A stretch of DNA of 64,000 nucleotides from Xylaria sp. FL1777 (lineage: Eukaryota; Ascomycota; Sordariomycetes; Xylariales; Xylariaceae): contig MU400525.1 in NCBI GenBank assembly GCA_022578965.1, positions 1 to 64,000 on the forward strand. Direction: 5' to 3'. The notes under the pieces were generated by a model. That model ran no database searches and had not been told where the DNA came from. It worked only from the letters and a program-made list of their open reading frames with translations. A program made the translations under genes and the position numbers. Position 1 is the stretch's first letter. Each line of letters starts with the position of its first letter. Positions 35,484-46,409 of this stretch are shown one piece after another.

Positions 35484-36246
35484 ATGGCCGGCAGTACCTC
35501 TTCCTTTACACTCCAGGCCAATCCGGGCACAGATATCTGGAGAAAACCACCAACAGCGAATATTTGGAACGGTAAGTTTCTCACCTTTCTCATATTCCTT
35601 AACAATTGGTATACCTAAGTAGCTACTACAAGGACCAGCACAGCTGGCCTAGTCACTACCCCGCCATCACTCTATTTATACATACCTAGACTAACAGAAC
35701 CCACCAGCGCCCATATCGCGCACATCTACCGGCCAGCTGAAGAAGTTCCGCTCAGCCCGCGCGACGTTCTGGGCCCCGTGGACCGAGCGGTACGACCAAG
35801 CGGGGCTCCTCCTCGTGCCGAGGAGAGCCTCGTTGCCGCCGCCCACCACGGACGCGCCGCCGGAGAAGTGGCTCAAGACGGGCATCGAGTACTACCACGG
35901 CCAGCCGCAGCTGAGCACGGTGGGCTGCGACCGGTGGGCGGACTGGAGCATCGGCCCGCTGACGAGGCCCGTGGACCCCGCGCGCGGCGTCACGCTCGAG
36001 GCCGTGCGCGAGGGCGACGAGCACGGCCGCTCCGTCTGGATCTACCGGCTCGTTCTCGACGAGGCGACGGGCGACGTGGTCGAGCGCATCGCGCTGCGCG
36101 AGATTTGCTGGATCCTCGCGGATGAGGAGGAGGATGGGGGCGAGGGTTGGGTCCTTGATGTTAGTCCCCTTATTGCGAGACCTGAAAAGAATGCTACGGC
36201 GCCCCTGAGCGCCGAGTTTAAAGAGTTTACTGTTGTGTGGGATTAG
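35484..36246 (+). CDS. DUF1349 family protein (concanavalin-A-like fold)
   Basis: Exons 35484-35571 and 35708-36246 give 208 residues. The acceptor at 35707 was chosen because it keeps the frame and yields IWNAPISRTSTG; the nearer CAG at 35697 shifts the frame. Family features are TDIWRKPP near residue 20, YDQAGLLL near 78, and KWLKTGIEYYHGQPQLS with DRWADWSIGPL. DUF1349 proteins (yeast YNL... type and bacterial YunF-like) adopt a jelly-roll fold and may bind carbohydrate; the activity is not known. The central part of exon 2 is much richer in G+C at third codon positions than neighbouring genes. Confidence 0.87.
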
Positions 36247-37214
36247 AGAGGTGTTACGGGGCTTATTTGCGTCTTCGAGGGTTGAAGGCTGCTTCTGGCT
36301 GAACTGGATACGATAGTTTTAGCCGTCGATGTCTTAGCGTGAATGTACTCTGGGTTTACGAGCATGTTCCACGACTGATCAGCCTGGGAGGACTAGCTAT
36401 CCAGAAAGCCATATTTGACTCTTCTCGCTACTGTAGTCATAGCTATCTCGGATGGCGGCATGAGTAGCTGATCTGCAATATAACTAGCAAGACCTCCTCC
36501 TAAGTAAGCAGTTCCATCACTACCCCCTTTTAAACACAGGGGCTATCGATGTGGCGTGTGGTATTCTCCTCTTAATAGGAGCGACAATAGCGCGAGACGA
36601 CTCGCCTAAGAGAGTTTGATGTGATGGCGGGTTACGGCAGAGACACTACTATACATCATGAACATGTGCATGTTACTATATGAAACACTCTTATACAGTA
36701 TCATGAAAGAAATCAGGAGATGTTTTGTGGCGAGAAATAATGAGTAGCGTAGTACCTTAACGATGTGATAACTTAGAGACACTTTAGGGCTTCAAGAAAG
36801 CGACGAAAATGTTAGCTGCGGGTGAAGGTTGTTCCGTGCCAATCTCCGCGGGGTTTGACATTATTCGAATGCAGTCTGAAACAAAGTAAACCAATGATAC
36901 AACCACAGAACCGAAATAATCGAATCATTGGATAGCCTTCAATTAAACGGGCGAGGCCAAAAAAAAAAAAGCAGCCGGTTATTGACTCTGGGGCGTTCAG
37001 CGACACGGGAACCTGTCTACGTTTATTTCGCAAGTAACTGGAGTGACGTCAAATGAGTACGTGCGTCTAACACGAAAAATCCACGATATTTCCGCAAGGT
37101 CAAGGACAGCATCTGATCGGCGGGATCAACCGCATAGATAAAAACAAATCGTCAATGAACAAACCGACTCGAATTCATCGACGACTGACCAATCGGGACG
37201 TGGACTAAGCAAAG
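36247..37214. other. Intergenic region, nothing recognised
   Basis: About 970 bp with one run of 11 A near 36960 and no gene. Confidence 0.5.
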
Positions 37215-37655
37215 ATGGCACCTCGCAAGACAACCCTCCCGCTGACCTACCGAGTCTTCTTCCTGATCATCGAGCCAATATCCGCGCTCGTGGGCGCCTT
37301 CTACGCGCATTTCCGGCAGGACGCATACTTGGGCATGACTCATGCCCCGTCGGCATCCTCGCCAATCCCGCTTGGCACCTCTATCGTCATGTCGCAGCTC
37401 GCGAACCTGTATCTCCTGTTCGCGCTGAACGAGGCCCTGGTGCTGCGGTGCACAAGCGACCTGACGGTTTGGAAGGTGGTGCTCCTGGTGCTGCTTGTGG
37501 CTGATTTCGGCCATCTGCTCTCGGTGAGCGGGCACGGGTCCTGGATCTATTGGGATTTCACTCGGTGGAATGCGATTGACTGGGGAAATGTCCCCTTTGT
37601 TTATCTGGGAGCTTCCATGAGAATCGCTTTCCTTTATGGAGTTGGGCTCAGTTAA
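37215..37655 (+). CDS. DUF7704-type four-helix membrane protein
   Basis: One intron-free frame of 146 residues. Four hydrophobic segments are visible at roughly residues 10-30, 58-76, 84-104 and 125-143. Conserved-looking landmarks include LPLTYRVFFLIIEPISALVG, QLANLYLLFALNEALVLR, VADFGHLLSV and WNAIDWGNVPFVYLGASMR. These are the hallmarks of the fungal DUF7704 family as I remember it. It is a small integral membrane protein of unknown role; its length matches the family. Confidence 0.82.
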   Translation: MAPRKTTLPLTYRVFFLIIEPISALVGAFYAHFRQDAYLGMTHAPSASSPIPLGTSIVMSQLANLYLLFALNEALVLRCTSDLTVWKVVLLVLLVADFGHLLSVSGHGSWIYWDFTRWNAIDWGNVPFVYLGASMRIAFLYGVGLS

Positions 37656-38368
37656 AGTGGGTGCGAGGTTCGGTGGGAGTAAAGAGCGGGACGAAATCTC
37701 ACAAGACTGGTGATCTGCTTGCTAGTTTGGGGGGTTGGGGGTTTACGGGTAAAGTGTTATATAGCTCATAGTCTTTCCTTAAGTTATCAAGAGAAATAAT
37801 CTGCTTGGTTGTATCATGTCAATTCTTTCTGCTGTGCTCCCTTGATGAGTACGAGCAATTCTTGACGGCTACATCCGCGATTCAAGCATCACTCCTCTTT
37901 ATATTCGGTTTCACTGCAAAGACTTGGTGCCGAATTGACGCTCATTCGTGAAAATGACGCTGATGTACACATTGATACGAAAAACCCGTATGTTTTTCGA
38001 CTCAGCTCAGATCTAAATGTTAAGAGTCTGTTCACGCCATGCTATTGGTGGAATATTTCCGCAACTTCGAATATAACAAAATGACGGTCGTACTGTTGCT
38101 ATACATGTGGACCACCACAGTAGTTATCTAAAGCTCAAAGAACTGGGTGGGTTCATTTCCCACTCCAAGACGCCGCGGATAAAACTTGGAGATGCCCCTC
38201 ATCGCTGCTAGGCTCGCAAGGTGGGGGTTGTAATGAATATTAAGTGAGCACCCCTCCACCGTCATTGTCAGTTGTGGCAATATAATTGGGAAGTGTCGTG
38301 TCCTTTGTCTATTGCTACACTTCCCCTCTTCATTCCCAACTACTTTCCTTGACGAGAAGCCGTAAAAA
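37656..38368. other. Intergenic region, promoter of the dehydrogenase gene
   Basis: The gap of 713 bp carries CT-rich sequence just before the dehydrogenase start. No specific site was identified. Confidence 0.45.
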
Positions 38369-39516
38369 ATGTCCAAATACGACCAGTTCACGGGCTTCCA
38401 AGTCCATTCGGCAGATACCTGGACTACATTTCACAAGAATAAGTTCGACGTGCAACCATTCGGTGACCACGATGTCGAGATAAAGATCGAGTGCTGTGGT
38501 GTCTGCTCTAGCGATGTCCACACTATTAGTGGCGGCTGGGGTGATCAGAAATTTCCGTTGGCGGTCGGCCATGAGATTGTTGGCAAGGCAATTCGCGTTG
38601 GCCCAAAGGTCACACTTGTCAAAGCGGGCGAGCGTGTTGGTGTCGGTGCCCAGTCGTGGTCCTGCTTAGAATGCAAGCAGTGCAAGAACGATAACGAGAC
38701 TTACTGCCCTAAGCAAATGGACACATTCGGCGCTGTCTGGCCGGACACCGGAATCGTTAACCAGGGTGGTTACTCATCACATGTACGAACACACGAGCAT
38801 TGGTAAGTCGTCGCTCACGATAAGTTCGTTATTGTAGTCCGGGCACTGACTGATAGCACCAAAGGGTGTTTCCAATTCCCGACGCGATCCCGAGCGCTCT
38901 GGCAGCACCGATGATGTGCGCTGGTATCACAAGTTACAGCCCGCTAGTACGTAATGGCGCTGGCCCGGGTAAGAAAGTCGGCATAGTTGGTCTAGGTGGT
39001 CTTGGGCATTTTGGTGTCTTGTTCTCGAAAGCCCTCGGCGCTGAAACCTGGGTCATCTCTCGATCCCACAGTAAAGAAGAGGACGCGAAGGCCATGGGAG
39101 CCGATGGGTTTTTAGCAACCCAAGACAAGGATTGGAACAAGGATCACCTGATGACATTTGATTTGATTGTCAGCACAGCCAACAACTTCGGCGAGGGCTT
39201 CGATCTGGCCGCATATCTTGCACTCTTAGATGTCCATGGCAAATGGATATCCGTCGGCTTGCCTGAGGATGCAGACCTTACTATCAAGCCTCAGAGTTTT
39301 ATGTCTAATGGTTGCTTGATCGGGGCCTCGCATCTTGGTAGCAGAAAAGAGATGCTGGCAATGCTGAAGCTGTCAGCCGATAAAGGTATCAAGTCATGGG
39401 TTGAGACTGTGCCAATTAGCGCCGAGAACCTGTCGACCACTGTACAAAGACTGCACAAGAATGATGTTAGGTACAGGTTCACGATGGTGGACTATGATAA
39501 GGAATTCGGAGCCTAA
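38369..39516 (+). CDS. Zinc-dependent alcohol dehydrogenase, cinnamyl alcohol dehydrogenase type (ADH6/7-like)
   Basis: Exons 38369-38802 and 38865-39516 give 361 residues, the standard length. The catalytic zinc site is visible as GVCSSDVHT (Cys near residue 49) and VGHEIVG (His-Glu near 73). The structural zinc site is the Cys cluster in SCLECKQCKNDNETYC. The cofactor fold shows GIVGLGGLGHFGV, with SRSHSKEED after the second strand, where Ser/Arg/Lys favour NADPH. Yeast Adh6/Adh7 relatives reduce cinnamaldehydes, furfural and other aldehydes, so detoxification of lignin-derived aldehydes is a fair guess. The cytosolic location is inferred from the lack of any signal. Confidence 0.92.
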
Positions 39517-39906
39517 AATGAGGATATATATTCTGCCTTTTCATGTTGTTATGTAGTGTAGTGGAAAGGATAGACCATGTGTAATATGAAGTTCATTTTA
39601 TCATCGTGTTCAATAATTAAATTCCGTGAGATATATTCCGTTTGGATCACAGGAGCAGAAGAATAAAGCAGAAATATGAGATGTTGAACAGATCAAAATG
39701 CTCCGCAAGGCAAGACCAGATTCTGACAGGTGATGGTCGACTCAGCAGCTGCCAAAGACCCATAAATATTCGGTTGCCCTGAGGTCCGTGCACCACCCAC
39801 AATCACAATCGCGAAACTCTTTTGAGATTTGCTATTGGAGATTCAACCTCTCTTTTTTCTGCTTCCTCCGACATCCCCCTCGACAAGACCAAAGACATCC
39901 GCAACC
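39517..39906. other. Intergenic region with ribosomal-protein promoter
   Basis: 390 bp between the dehydrogenase and eS7. The last part is CT- and CA-rich, as is common upstream of ribosomal protein genes. Confidence 0.45.
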
Positions 39907-40854
39907 ATGTCTATCAACAAAATCGCCCCCAACAGCCCTTCGCGCGCCAACCCGTCCGAGCTGGAGACCAGCATTGCTGGTGCTCTGTACGACCTCGAGA
40001 CCAACACCGCCGACCTGAAGGCTGCCCTGCGTCCCCTCCAGTTCGTCTCTGCCAGAGAGGTGAGATAGCGTCCCCGAGTCGTCCTTGCGATGGCTCCCTA
40101 GGACCGCCCTCGATCTTATTCCACATCGGCCCAGCCTGCCGACTTTGGCTGGCGCCTGGTCCGTCGATCGTCAATTATGCGAATTTGCTACGGCCCGTCT
40201 GCGACCGAGCTCGAGACGGGTGCTGTGTGAGGGGCATAACAAGATCTATACTATACCAACACCAGTGGAGTAGGACGGGAAGCGGTCCAAGGAACACATC
40301 TTCTAGAGTGTCCTGGAGCTCGCCGGCTGACTTTGCGTCTTAATTAGATTGAAGTTGGCCACGGCAAGAAGGCAATTGTCATCTTTGTCCCCGTCCCATC
40401 CCTACAGGGCTTCCACCGGGTCCAGCAGCGGTACGCATAGCTCTTTCCCTAGCCTTCTAACGGTCTCGTACTAACAGCCATCGACAGCCTGACCCGTGAG
40501 CTCGAGAAGAAGTTCTCCGACCGCCATGTCCTGATCCTCGCCTCGCGCCGTATTCTGCCCCGCCCCAAGCGATCCGCCCGCTCGCGCAACACCCTTAAGC
40601 AGAAGCGTCCCCGCTCACGAACACTGACCGCTGTCCACGATGCCATTCTTACTGACCTCGTCTACCCCGTCGAGATTGTCGGCAAGCGTATCCGTGTCAA
40701 GGAGGACAGCAGCAAGCTCCTCAAGGTCATCCTCGACGAGAAGGAGCGTGGTGGTGTCGACTACAGACTCGACACCTACTCTGAGGTCTACCGTCGCCTG
40801 ACAGGCCGAACCGTCACCTTCGAGTTCCCTCAGTCCGGTTCCTCTGAATACTAG
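39907..40854 (+). CDS. RPS7: 40S ribosomal protein eS7 (Rps7), three exons
   Basis: Exons 39907-40059, 40348-40430 and 40488-40854 give 200 residues. Characteristic segments are FVSAREIEV across intron 1, [20 protein letters not shown], the basic [17 protein letters not shown], and the end segment [14 protein letters not shown]. eS7 is a small-subunit protein needed for 18S rRNA maturation. The first intron is 288 nt, far longer than others in the window, which is common in fungal ribosomal protein genes. Codon use is strongly C-ending (biased), as expected for high expression. Confidence 0.96.
40101..40220 (+). other. Two GC-rich hairpins inside the eS7 first intron, possible intronic RNA
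   Basis: Hairpin 1 has GGACC (40101-40105) pairing with GGTCC (40158-40162), with an inner stem CAGCC (40132-40136)/GGCTG (40147-40151) and an unpaired pocket between them. Hairpin 2 has CCCGTCT (40194-40200) pairing with AGACGGG (40214-40220). The two-hairpin layout loosely recalls H/ACA snoRNAs, which fungal ribosomal protein introns can host. I see no convincing H box, so this is only a candidate. Confidence 0.25.
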
Positions 40855-41100
40855 GGTTAGTTAGAGGTAGAGGACGGATGGGAAAGGGTACGGAAACGAT
40901 TGATCATTCGACGTGGTACGGGAATGTGTTACATTGATGAATGATATCATCTAGGGGTTCTCATGGGCAATTAAAAGGCACGGCGTTCTGACTGGTAGCT
41001 TGCGAATTCAATGGACAAGCTTCGTTTCTGAGCCCACATCTGTTCTCTATCTACTCCTTTCTGTTGTGATCTCGTAATTATGGGGTATCGTAAATTTTGT

Positions 41101-42936
41101 CTATTCCTGACTGATGCGTCCGATTCCAATGGCACACCAATACGCCAGTTCTCTCTTTTCTTTCGCATCCTTGTCCCTGCTCGTCGCTGCGCCAACCTGA
41201 TCATGCGCAGCTTCACTCTCCCATTCCAACCGTACAAACATTGGTATCTCCAATATATCTTCGTCTTCTCTTAGTGGACTCAGATCCGCCTCTGGGTCGC
41301 CTTCTGCCTCAAGTATTGCAGGAGGTGGCTCTATATGGAGAGACGCTGGTACCACCTCCACGACAATGCTGACCCAATTGCGTCCTCGCTCCCAAATCTT
41401 GCCCGCTTCCGCCTGGTGTATGCCTTCGTCTCCTCTTTGCCGCTGCCGTTCCTTTTCTCCGTCTTTTAGGACATCGTCCAGATACATATCATTATCCGGA
41501 TTAGCGTCGATGCTAAATTCAGGACAGAGCACTGTGACCCTCGATGCGAAACGGCCGGGGGTGGTTGCCGGCGTCGCGAGCGTGACTTTGACGTCGTCAA
41601 AGAGAGAATTCTTGAAGGTCAGGAGGAATTGTGCAGGTTGCAGCGGCTTGAGCAAGCCCGAGCCCGGAGGTGGGTTAAGCGGCTTGATAGAGATGGAAGG
41701 TATGGAGTTGTTGGCGACCAGTCGAATGCGCCACCGCGTGTTGCTCACCTTGGACTCAGGCTTACTGATGATGTGACGACAGACGGGACAACGTTTCGAC
41801 CGCTTGGTCCGTAGCAGGTATGGAATAGGCCATAACTGGTCCGCAAATTGAGCGCCTTCCTCTACTTGAGACTTAGTCTGGGCGCTGGTAACCGTGCCAT
41901 CCCATCCATCCCGTCGTAGTTGTGAAATAGCCGAACCCTCGTCTAGATTACTCAGCCGGAAGCCTTCACTGGCCGAATCTGCCTCTCGCATAATGGTGGG
42001 TTTGTTCTTTTGCTTCAGCCCATTCATGGCATTTCCAGAGTAGATGCTCATAATGCGCGTCAGGGCGCCGGGTGAATTGAGGCCGTAGTCCCCAAGGCCG
42101 GAAAGTCCAGCACTTGGGTTAGTATTGACAGTCTGAGAGCCATAGAAAGATTTTAATGCTGCAAACCTCCCCTTACTGGTCTCTGGGGTTGAGTCGGGTT
42201 TGGTAGGCGACGTGTCGCCGCTGACGATATGTTTCGACTGCTCCTCTCCGTAACGTATCTTTTGCAATTGGGCAAAGATACCCTGCGGTTTGTCGAACTT
42301 GACGTTTATCTCAGCCGAATTCCAATGGCAGTATGAGCAAGTTAGAACCCATGAACCCGAGGATATGGGGGTGGTGGCATTATCAGACGAAAGAAGCGTG
42401 GGATCTGGGGTGGAATCGACAGCTTGGACGGCTAAGGGGCCGATACATATGGGACACTGGAAGCAACTACGCGTACATCTATGACAGAAACTAGATTAGC
42501 AAAACTATATTCGGACTTCAGAGTTGGGTGGCTATCTACACGGCCATTAAGGCGCTTCTGATAGCGGATTACAGATACTAGGTCAAAATGTAAAAACGTA
42601 AAAGCTATGCCCACAAGACGACACGTACCTGTTCCCCTCAGTCTTCACACTGCTGGTTCCCACCTCGAACAGACAGCTGGGGCAGTATATTGTAACGAGT
42701 TCCTCCGCGACGCAGCGCGGACAGCGAATCTGGTGACAAACATCGCAGTAGAGGAGATACTCGAGCGGATACAGGTTGAAGTTGGAGCGGGAGGCGCGGG
42801 GATCGAAGGCGTGGCCATCGTCGTCCTCGTTCAACTCCTGCGAACTCGTTGGCAGCGCGTCGTCGGCGGTCCGACCCTGGGTGGTGGAGTCATGGCAAGG
42901 ACATTGTATGTACGTGTATGGTGTGAAGGATGCCAT
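41101..42936 (-). CDS. ro-2: Dynactin subunit p62 (dynactin 4, RO-2 type)
   Basis: Exons 42936-42629 and 42478-41101 give 561 residues; the 150-nt intron is in phase 2. The N-terminal third holds the Cys pairs typical of dynactin p62: LLYCDVCHQIRCPRC, IYCPSC, then FQCPIC after the intron and CSYC near residue 150. A further C-P-V-C lies near residue 300. p62 sits in the pointed-end complex of dynactin and helps link dynein cargo; in Neurospora its loss gives the ropy (ro-2) phenotype. The C-terminal half is beta-rich and ends with WCAIGIGRI. The gene runs divergently from the membrane protein gene at 43468. Confidence 0.92.
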
Positions 42937-43146
42937 TTAGAACTGGTCTCGAGCTACTACATTGTAGCAGCCGTGAAGGGGCGGGCGCCTGAGCGTTAAG
43001 CAAAGCTCTAGCTCTCGAAATCAACTGTCGTCGCGATATGACGGATATGACGTAGGCAAAGTACAGAAAGTTCAAATAGATGCATTAATTCTGACAGCAT
43101 AGAAGGATTAAAGCTTCCTCCCATCGACAGGCACAGCTGACTACTG

Positions 43147-43181
43147 AGTAGGTAGGTACCTAGTCTGTACCTAGGTAGGTT
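43147..43181. promoter_or_regulatory. Cluster of CCTAGGTA-type palindromic motifs in a divergent promoter
   Basis: Within the 531-bp gap between the divergent starts at 42936 and 43468, this stretch holds GGTAGGTACCTAG and GTACCTAGGTAGG. The core TACCTAGGTA is a perfect palindrome. Similar motifs recur in other intergenic regions of the right half: 44941, about 51715, 51778, 56540-56577 and 62041. The role is unknown. Confidence 0.4.
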
Positions 43182-43467
43182 GCACACCTCATAAATACCC
43201 CTGACTAATACTGTTGGCTACTCCGTAATTCATTTAAATGCAGTTAGTCTACGTGGGGTCTAGTGGAAATAAGATGTGGGGTATCTACCAATATTTATGG
43301 GGTTATTGCCATGTTGGGTTAAGGTTTGTTTCCGGATACCTATCAATTCTTCTTTCAATTCTTCTTCAGCTCTCCAACTTCTTTCTGGCCCCCAATCCGC
43401 CAAGCCTCATCTATCCACTTTATCCATCCAATAGCAGCGACACTCATTCCTCAGCTACTAGCGCGCG

Positions 43468-44477
43468 ATGCTCTCAATCAAATATCACATCACATACTGG
43501 GCCGCTGCCGTCTGGGCTGTCGCCATCTACCGTATTGTCGCCCTTTGCCCTCTTTGTGTCACGGCATTCCGACTTACCATCGGCCCTTTAGCCGCGTACA
43601 CCACCTATGCCTCCTTGAAATGGCATCGTTATGGCAACAAAAGGACCGAGCTAACGCTCTACACCCATCAAGCCTTGGTAGCTTGCCTCCTTGTCGCTCT
43701 CGGCTCCGTCACCAACTACTTTCAGCTGCCTAACGAGGATATTCCGAAGCCCATGGCGCTCCTTCATGTATTGTCGGCCTTTCTTACCGTCGGCGTCCTC
43801 GAGTCGCTTCGACAGAATGTATGTTACTCCTGCCCCCCATCTTATGCAATATTTCAAAGGCTAATTGCTGGGTGCTAGCGACGTGACATTGAGCCTGCAA
43901 GCTTTCGCCTTGTCCAGTCGGGGCCGAGAACCGAACTTTATTGTTGGTCCTGGCGATACATGCCTGCTTACCTGGCATCAATCCTCGTCTGCGACGTGAT
44001 TCTCTTTGGCATCTTGCTCGCCACGGACCGGGTCCTTCGCGAAGTGGGAGGCATGTCTCTCCAGCACATTGTGCCGTACTGGGGTTGGAAAGACATGCAA
44101 TACCCAGGTCGCCTAGGCAGCGCCGTCGTCGCCCATTACCTTGGCGGACCCTTTGCCGACATGGCCGAAACGGTATGTTCTAGAGTCTTAGTCTTTTGAT
44201 ATGAAGAAACCTGACTCGATGGCAAAAGATCTACTACGCGCTGTGCCGCATTTTCGTCCCGCATTTGGCCGAACCTAAGGGCTGGATGCCTAAGTCAGGA
44301 CCGCTCCTGATCCCCGTTTCCCCGTTCTTCTCGCCGTCTTTAGAGGTAGGCCAGTATGCTCTTTTCTGGCTGCCGCGAATGATTTTGCCACGGAATCAAC
44401 ATCGTGACGGCACGTCGTTGGATGGACCAAGATGGGGCATAGGTATTGGTTTGTTGAGAGTCTTGGTTGGGTACTAG
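43468..44477 (+). CDS. Multi-pass membrane protein of unknown function, three exons
   Basis: Exons 43468-43818, 43879-44172 and 44229-44477 (all phase 0) give 297 residues. About five hydrophobic segments can be seen, e.g. near residues 8-30, 65-85, 95-112, 150-170 and a weaker one near 265. The loops carry many aromatic and Pro residues (YWGWKDMQYPGRLG). I do not recognise a family. Both introns begin GTATGT. The third intron-exon boundary (AAAG|ATC) keeps IYYALCRIF in frame with the preceding MAET. Confidence 0.7.
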
Positions 44478-44944
44478 GTGCTATCGCAAAAATTAATTTA
44501 ATAACTGTCGTAAGTTATGAATACGTTAAATCTCACACCCATCTCTAGCGGGCTAAAAAGGGGTACAGCTCAGGAACACTCAGTCTTGAAGTGGCGAGTC
44601 TCAGCTACTTTGTCCCAACTTGACCCAATGAGGTAAAACCTATCTTTGGGGTAGTATACCTAGACTATACGTAGTTCCGACAGAGAGGACTCCAGATAGG
44701 AAAGATACTGTGTACAGAGGTAAGTTACAGGTCATAGGTAATAGGTAACAAGCTTGATGTTACATCTCAAACTATCATAGTGGACCCAATCAGGTGCAAT
44801 CTAGAGTCGAGATCCGAGTTAAACGGACCTAGGTGCAGACTAGGATTCGTGATATGCAGGAACATGCTATTTAATGGTATACCGGCAGCTCCTTCAATTG
44901 GCTTACCAGTAATCTTACCGAATTATATCGACGCTTTTGGTACC

Positions 44945-46165
44945 TAGGTTTTCCAGACACCAGCCAGCCCTATCAATCCTTTGGTTACTTCGTTGAAGTG
45001 GTCTTGTACGTAGACCATTGCCTTCTCAGAAACCTTATGAGCCAGTCATGAAAACGCGTTGAGATTTGAACCAGACAGAATCATCCTGTGATAATGGAGT
45101 CCCAGAGCTATTCATACTTGATGTACAGGGTCATCAGCCGGACGATCTCAAAGTTAATAGAGACTGGTAGTTGATTCCGAGACCCGCGACACGTTCACCT
45201 ACTTGATTCCCTGCAATGCAGTGATCATGACGGGAAATAGTGTGCTTCCGATATCATCATATCAAAGATAGTGGAGAACAGTTTGGCAGAGAGTTTGGAT
45301 TACGGGTCTGTAATGCGGTCCGGTCCGATGCGAACAAGGTACGGAGATATCCTAGCTGCAGACATTACCAGGAAAGTAATTCTTATGGGTCAGCCGCTGC
45401 GGCTCAAAAGTAACGATACAAATGATCACTATATTACCTATCTCCCAAGATAACATGTCTGAGACCAAAACTATAGGTCGTGGTCGAATCTTGGCGCTCT
45501 CGCCAATGTATGGTTTATGTAAATGGGTGGCACCCAATACTCCCTACCCGTTTCCATACAGATCGACAAGGTGGTTGGCAACGGTTGGAATGAAGCTGGG
45601 TCGAGTGCCGAGGGTTGCATAAAGGCGATCATCTCTAGGACCAGACGTTGTCCCACTTGATGATTGCCTCCTCGGCCTCTCAAGGTACCACTTCCATTCA
45701 CCGAACTGAGTTTCCCAATCTTCGGCAAGAGCATGACAAAGACCATGTGATTTACGCGCCAAAGCATCTTCTCTGGAGAACGGCTATTAGGGGTCGCTTT
45801 ATAGTTCTATCATCGCATATTGGAGTTCAGATAGGGCGTTTCGTCCCGTCTGTACACCCCTGGGATGCTTGGGCTCATGGTAAGCTTTGTCTACTCGCGA
45901 CACCTGGGAGATAAATCCCCTGAGCCGTCCCTGCAGCTACTGGCACTAGTTCAAATGTAGCCACATTGGGCCTCCGGAGGCTATGTTTACGCAGGAGATA
46001 TAGTTTTGGCGACAACTTGCATGATCTGCTTTCTCCTCGGCCCGTCTGCTCCTTGCGGACAGAATAACTCCTTCGATCTCGGCTCGCCCACTTAATTAGG
46101 TGGATTAAGCCCATTATCTCGGTCATCATCTGTTTTCCTTCATGCTCAGCTAGGCCCAGCAATTG
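44945..46165 (-). pseudogene. Probable decayed protein-coding gene of unknown family
   Basis: Several minus-strand stretches look like protein but sit in different frames with stops between them. One is a 72-codon frame at 45544-45762 that includes HALAEDWETQFGEWKWYLER; a one-base shift within it would continue as EEAIIKWDNVWS. Another is NFEIVRLMTLYIKYE near 45110-45155. A third is a C-terminal-looking stretch, EKAMVYVQDHFNEVTKGLIG, ending at a TAG at 44945-44947. I could not join them with convincing splice sites. Either it is a pseudogene or a multi-intron gene that I failed to splice. The rest of 44478-46409 shows nothing else. Confidence 0.35.
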
Positions 46166-46267
46166 ATATTATTGTGGCTTCAGCGGGAGGGAAAGATGAT
46201 CCTGCGTGCCCGGGTTTATGTGGTACGCAACGCAGCACAGTTCGACTGGTCTTGAGTCCAAGTTCTT

Positions 46268-46362
46268 TGACGAGCTTGATGAGGTGGGCGTGTTTGTTGG
46301 AGTTTAATGCCACATCCTCATCATTATCTCACACAAGGACTACACATTAATCAAGCTCGTCA
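46268..46362. repeat. 13-nt inverted repeat with 69-nt spacer upstream of the DUF8004-like gene
   Basis: TGACGAGCTTGAT (46268-46280) and its exact reverse complement (46350-46362). Adjacent inner segments GATGAGGTGG and CCACATCCTCATC can extend the pairing imperfectly. It ends about 50 bp before the start codon at 46410, so it could form a hairpin in the 5' leader or mark a small mobile element. Confidence 0.6.
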
Positions 46363-46409
46363 TAGTGAGGGTACATTCTAGCTCTGACTCTTCCTAGCCG
46401 TACGGGAAT

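Noticed and set aside
35778..36125. Open frames overlapping the DUF1349 exon in other frames
   Set aside because: Arg/Ala/Gly-rich shadows of a G+C-rich coding exon; the DUF1349 frame carries the family motifs.
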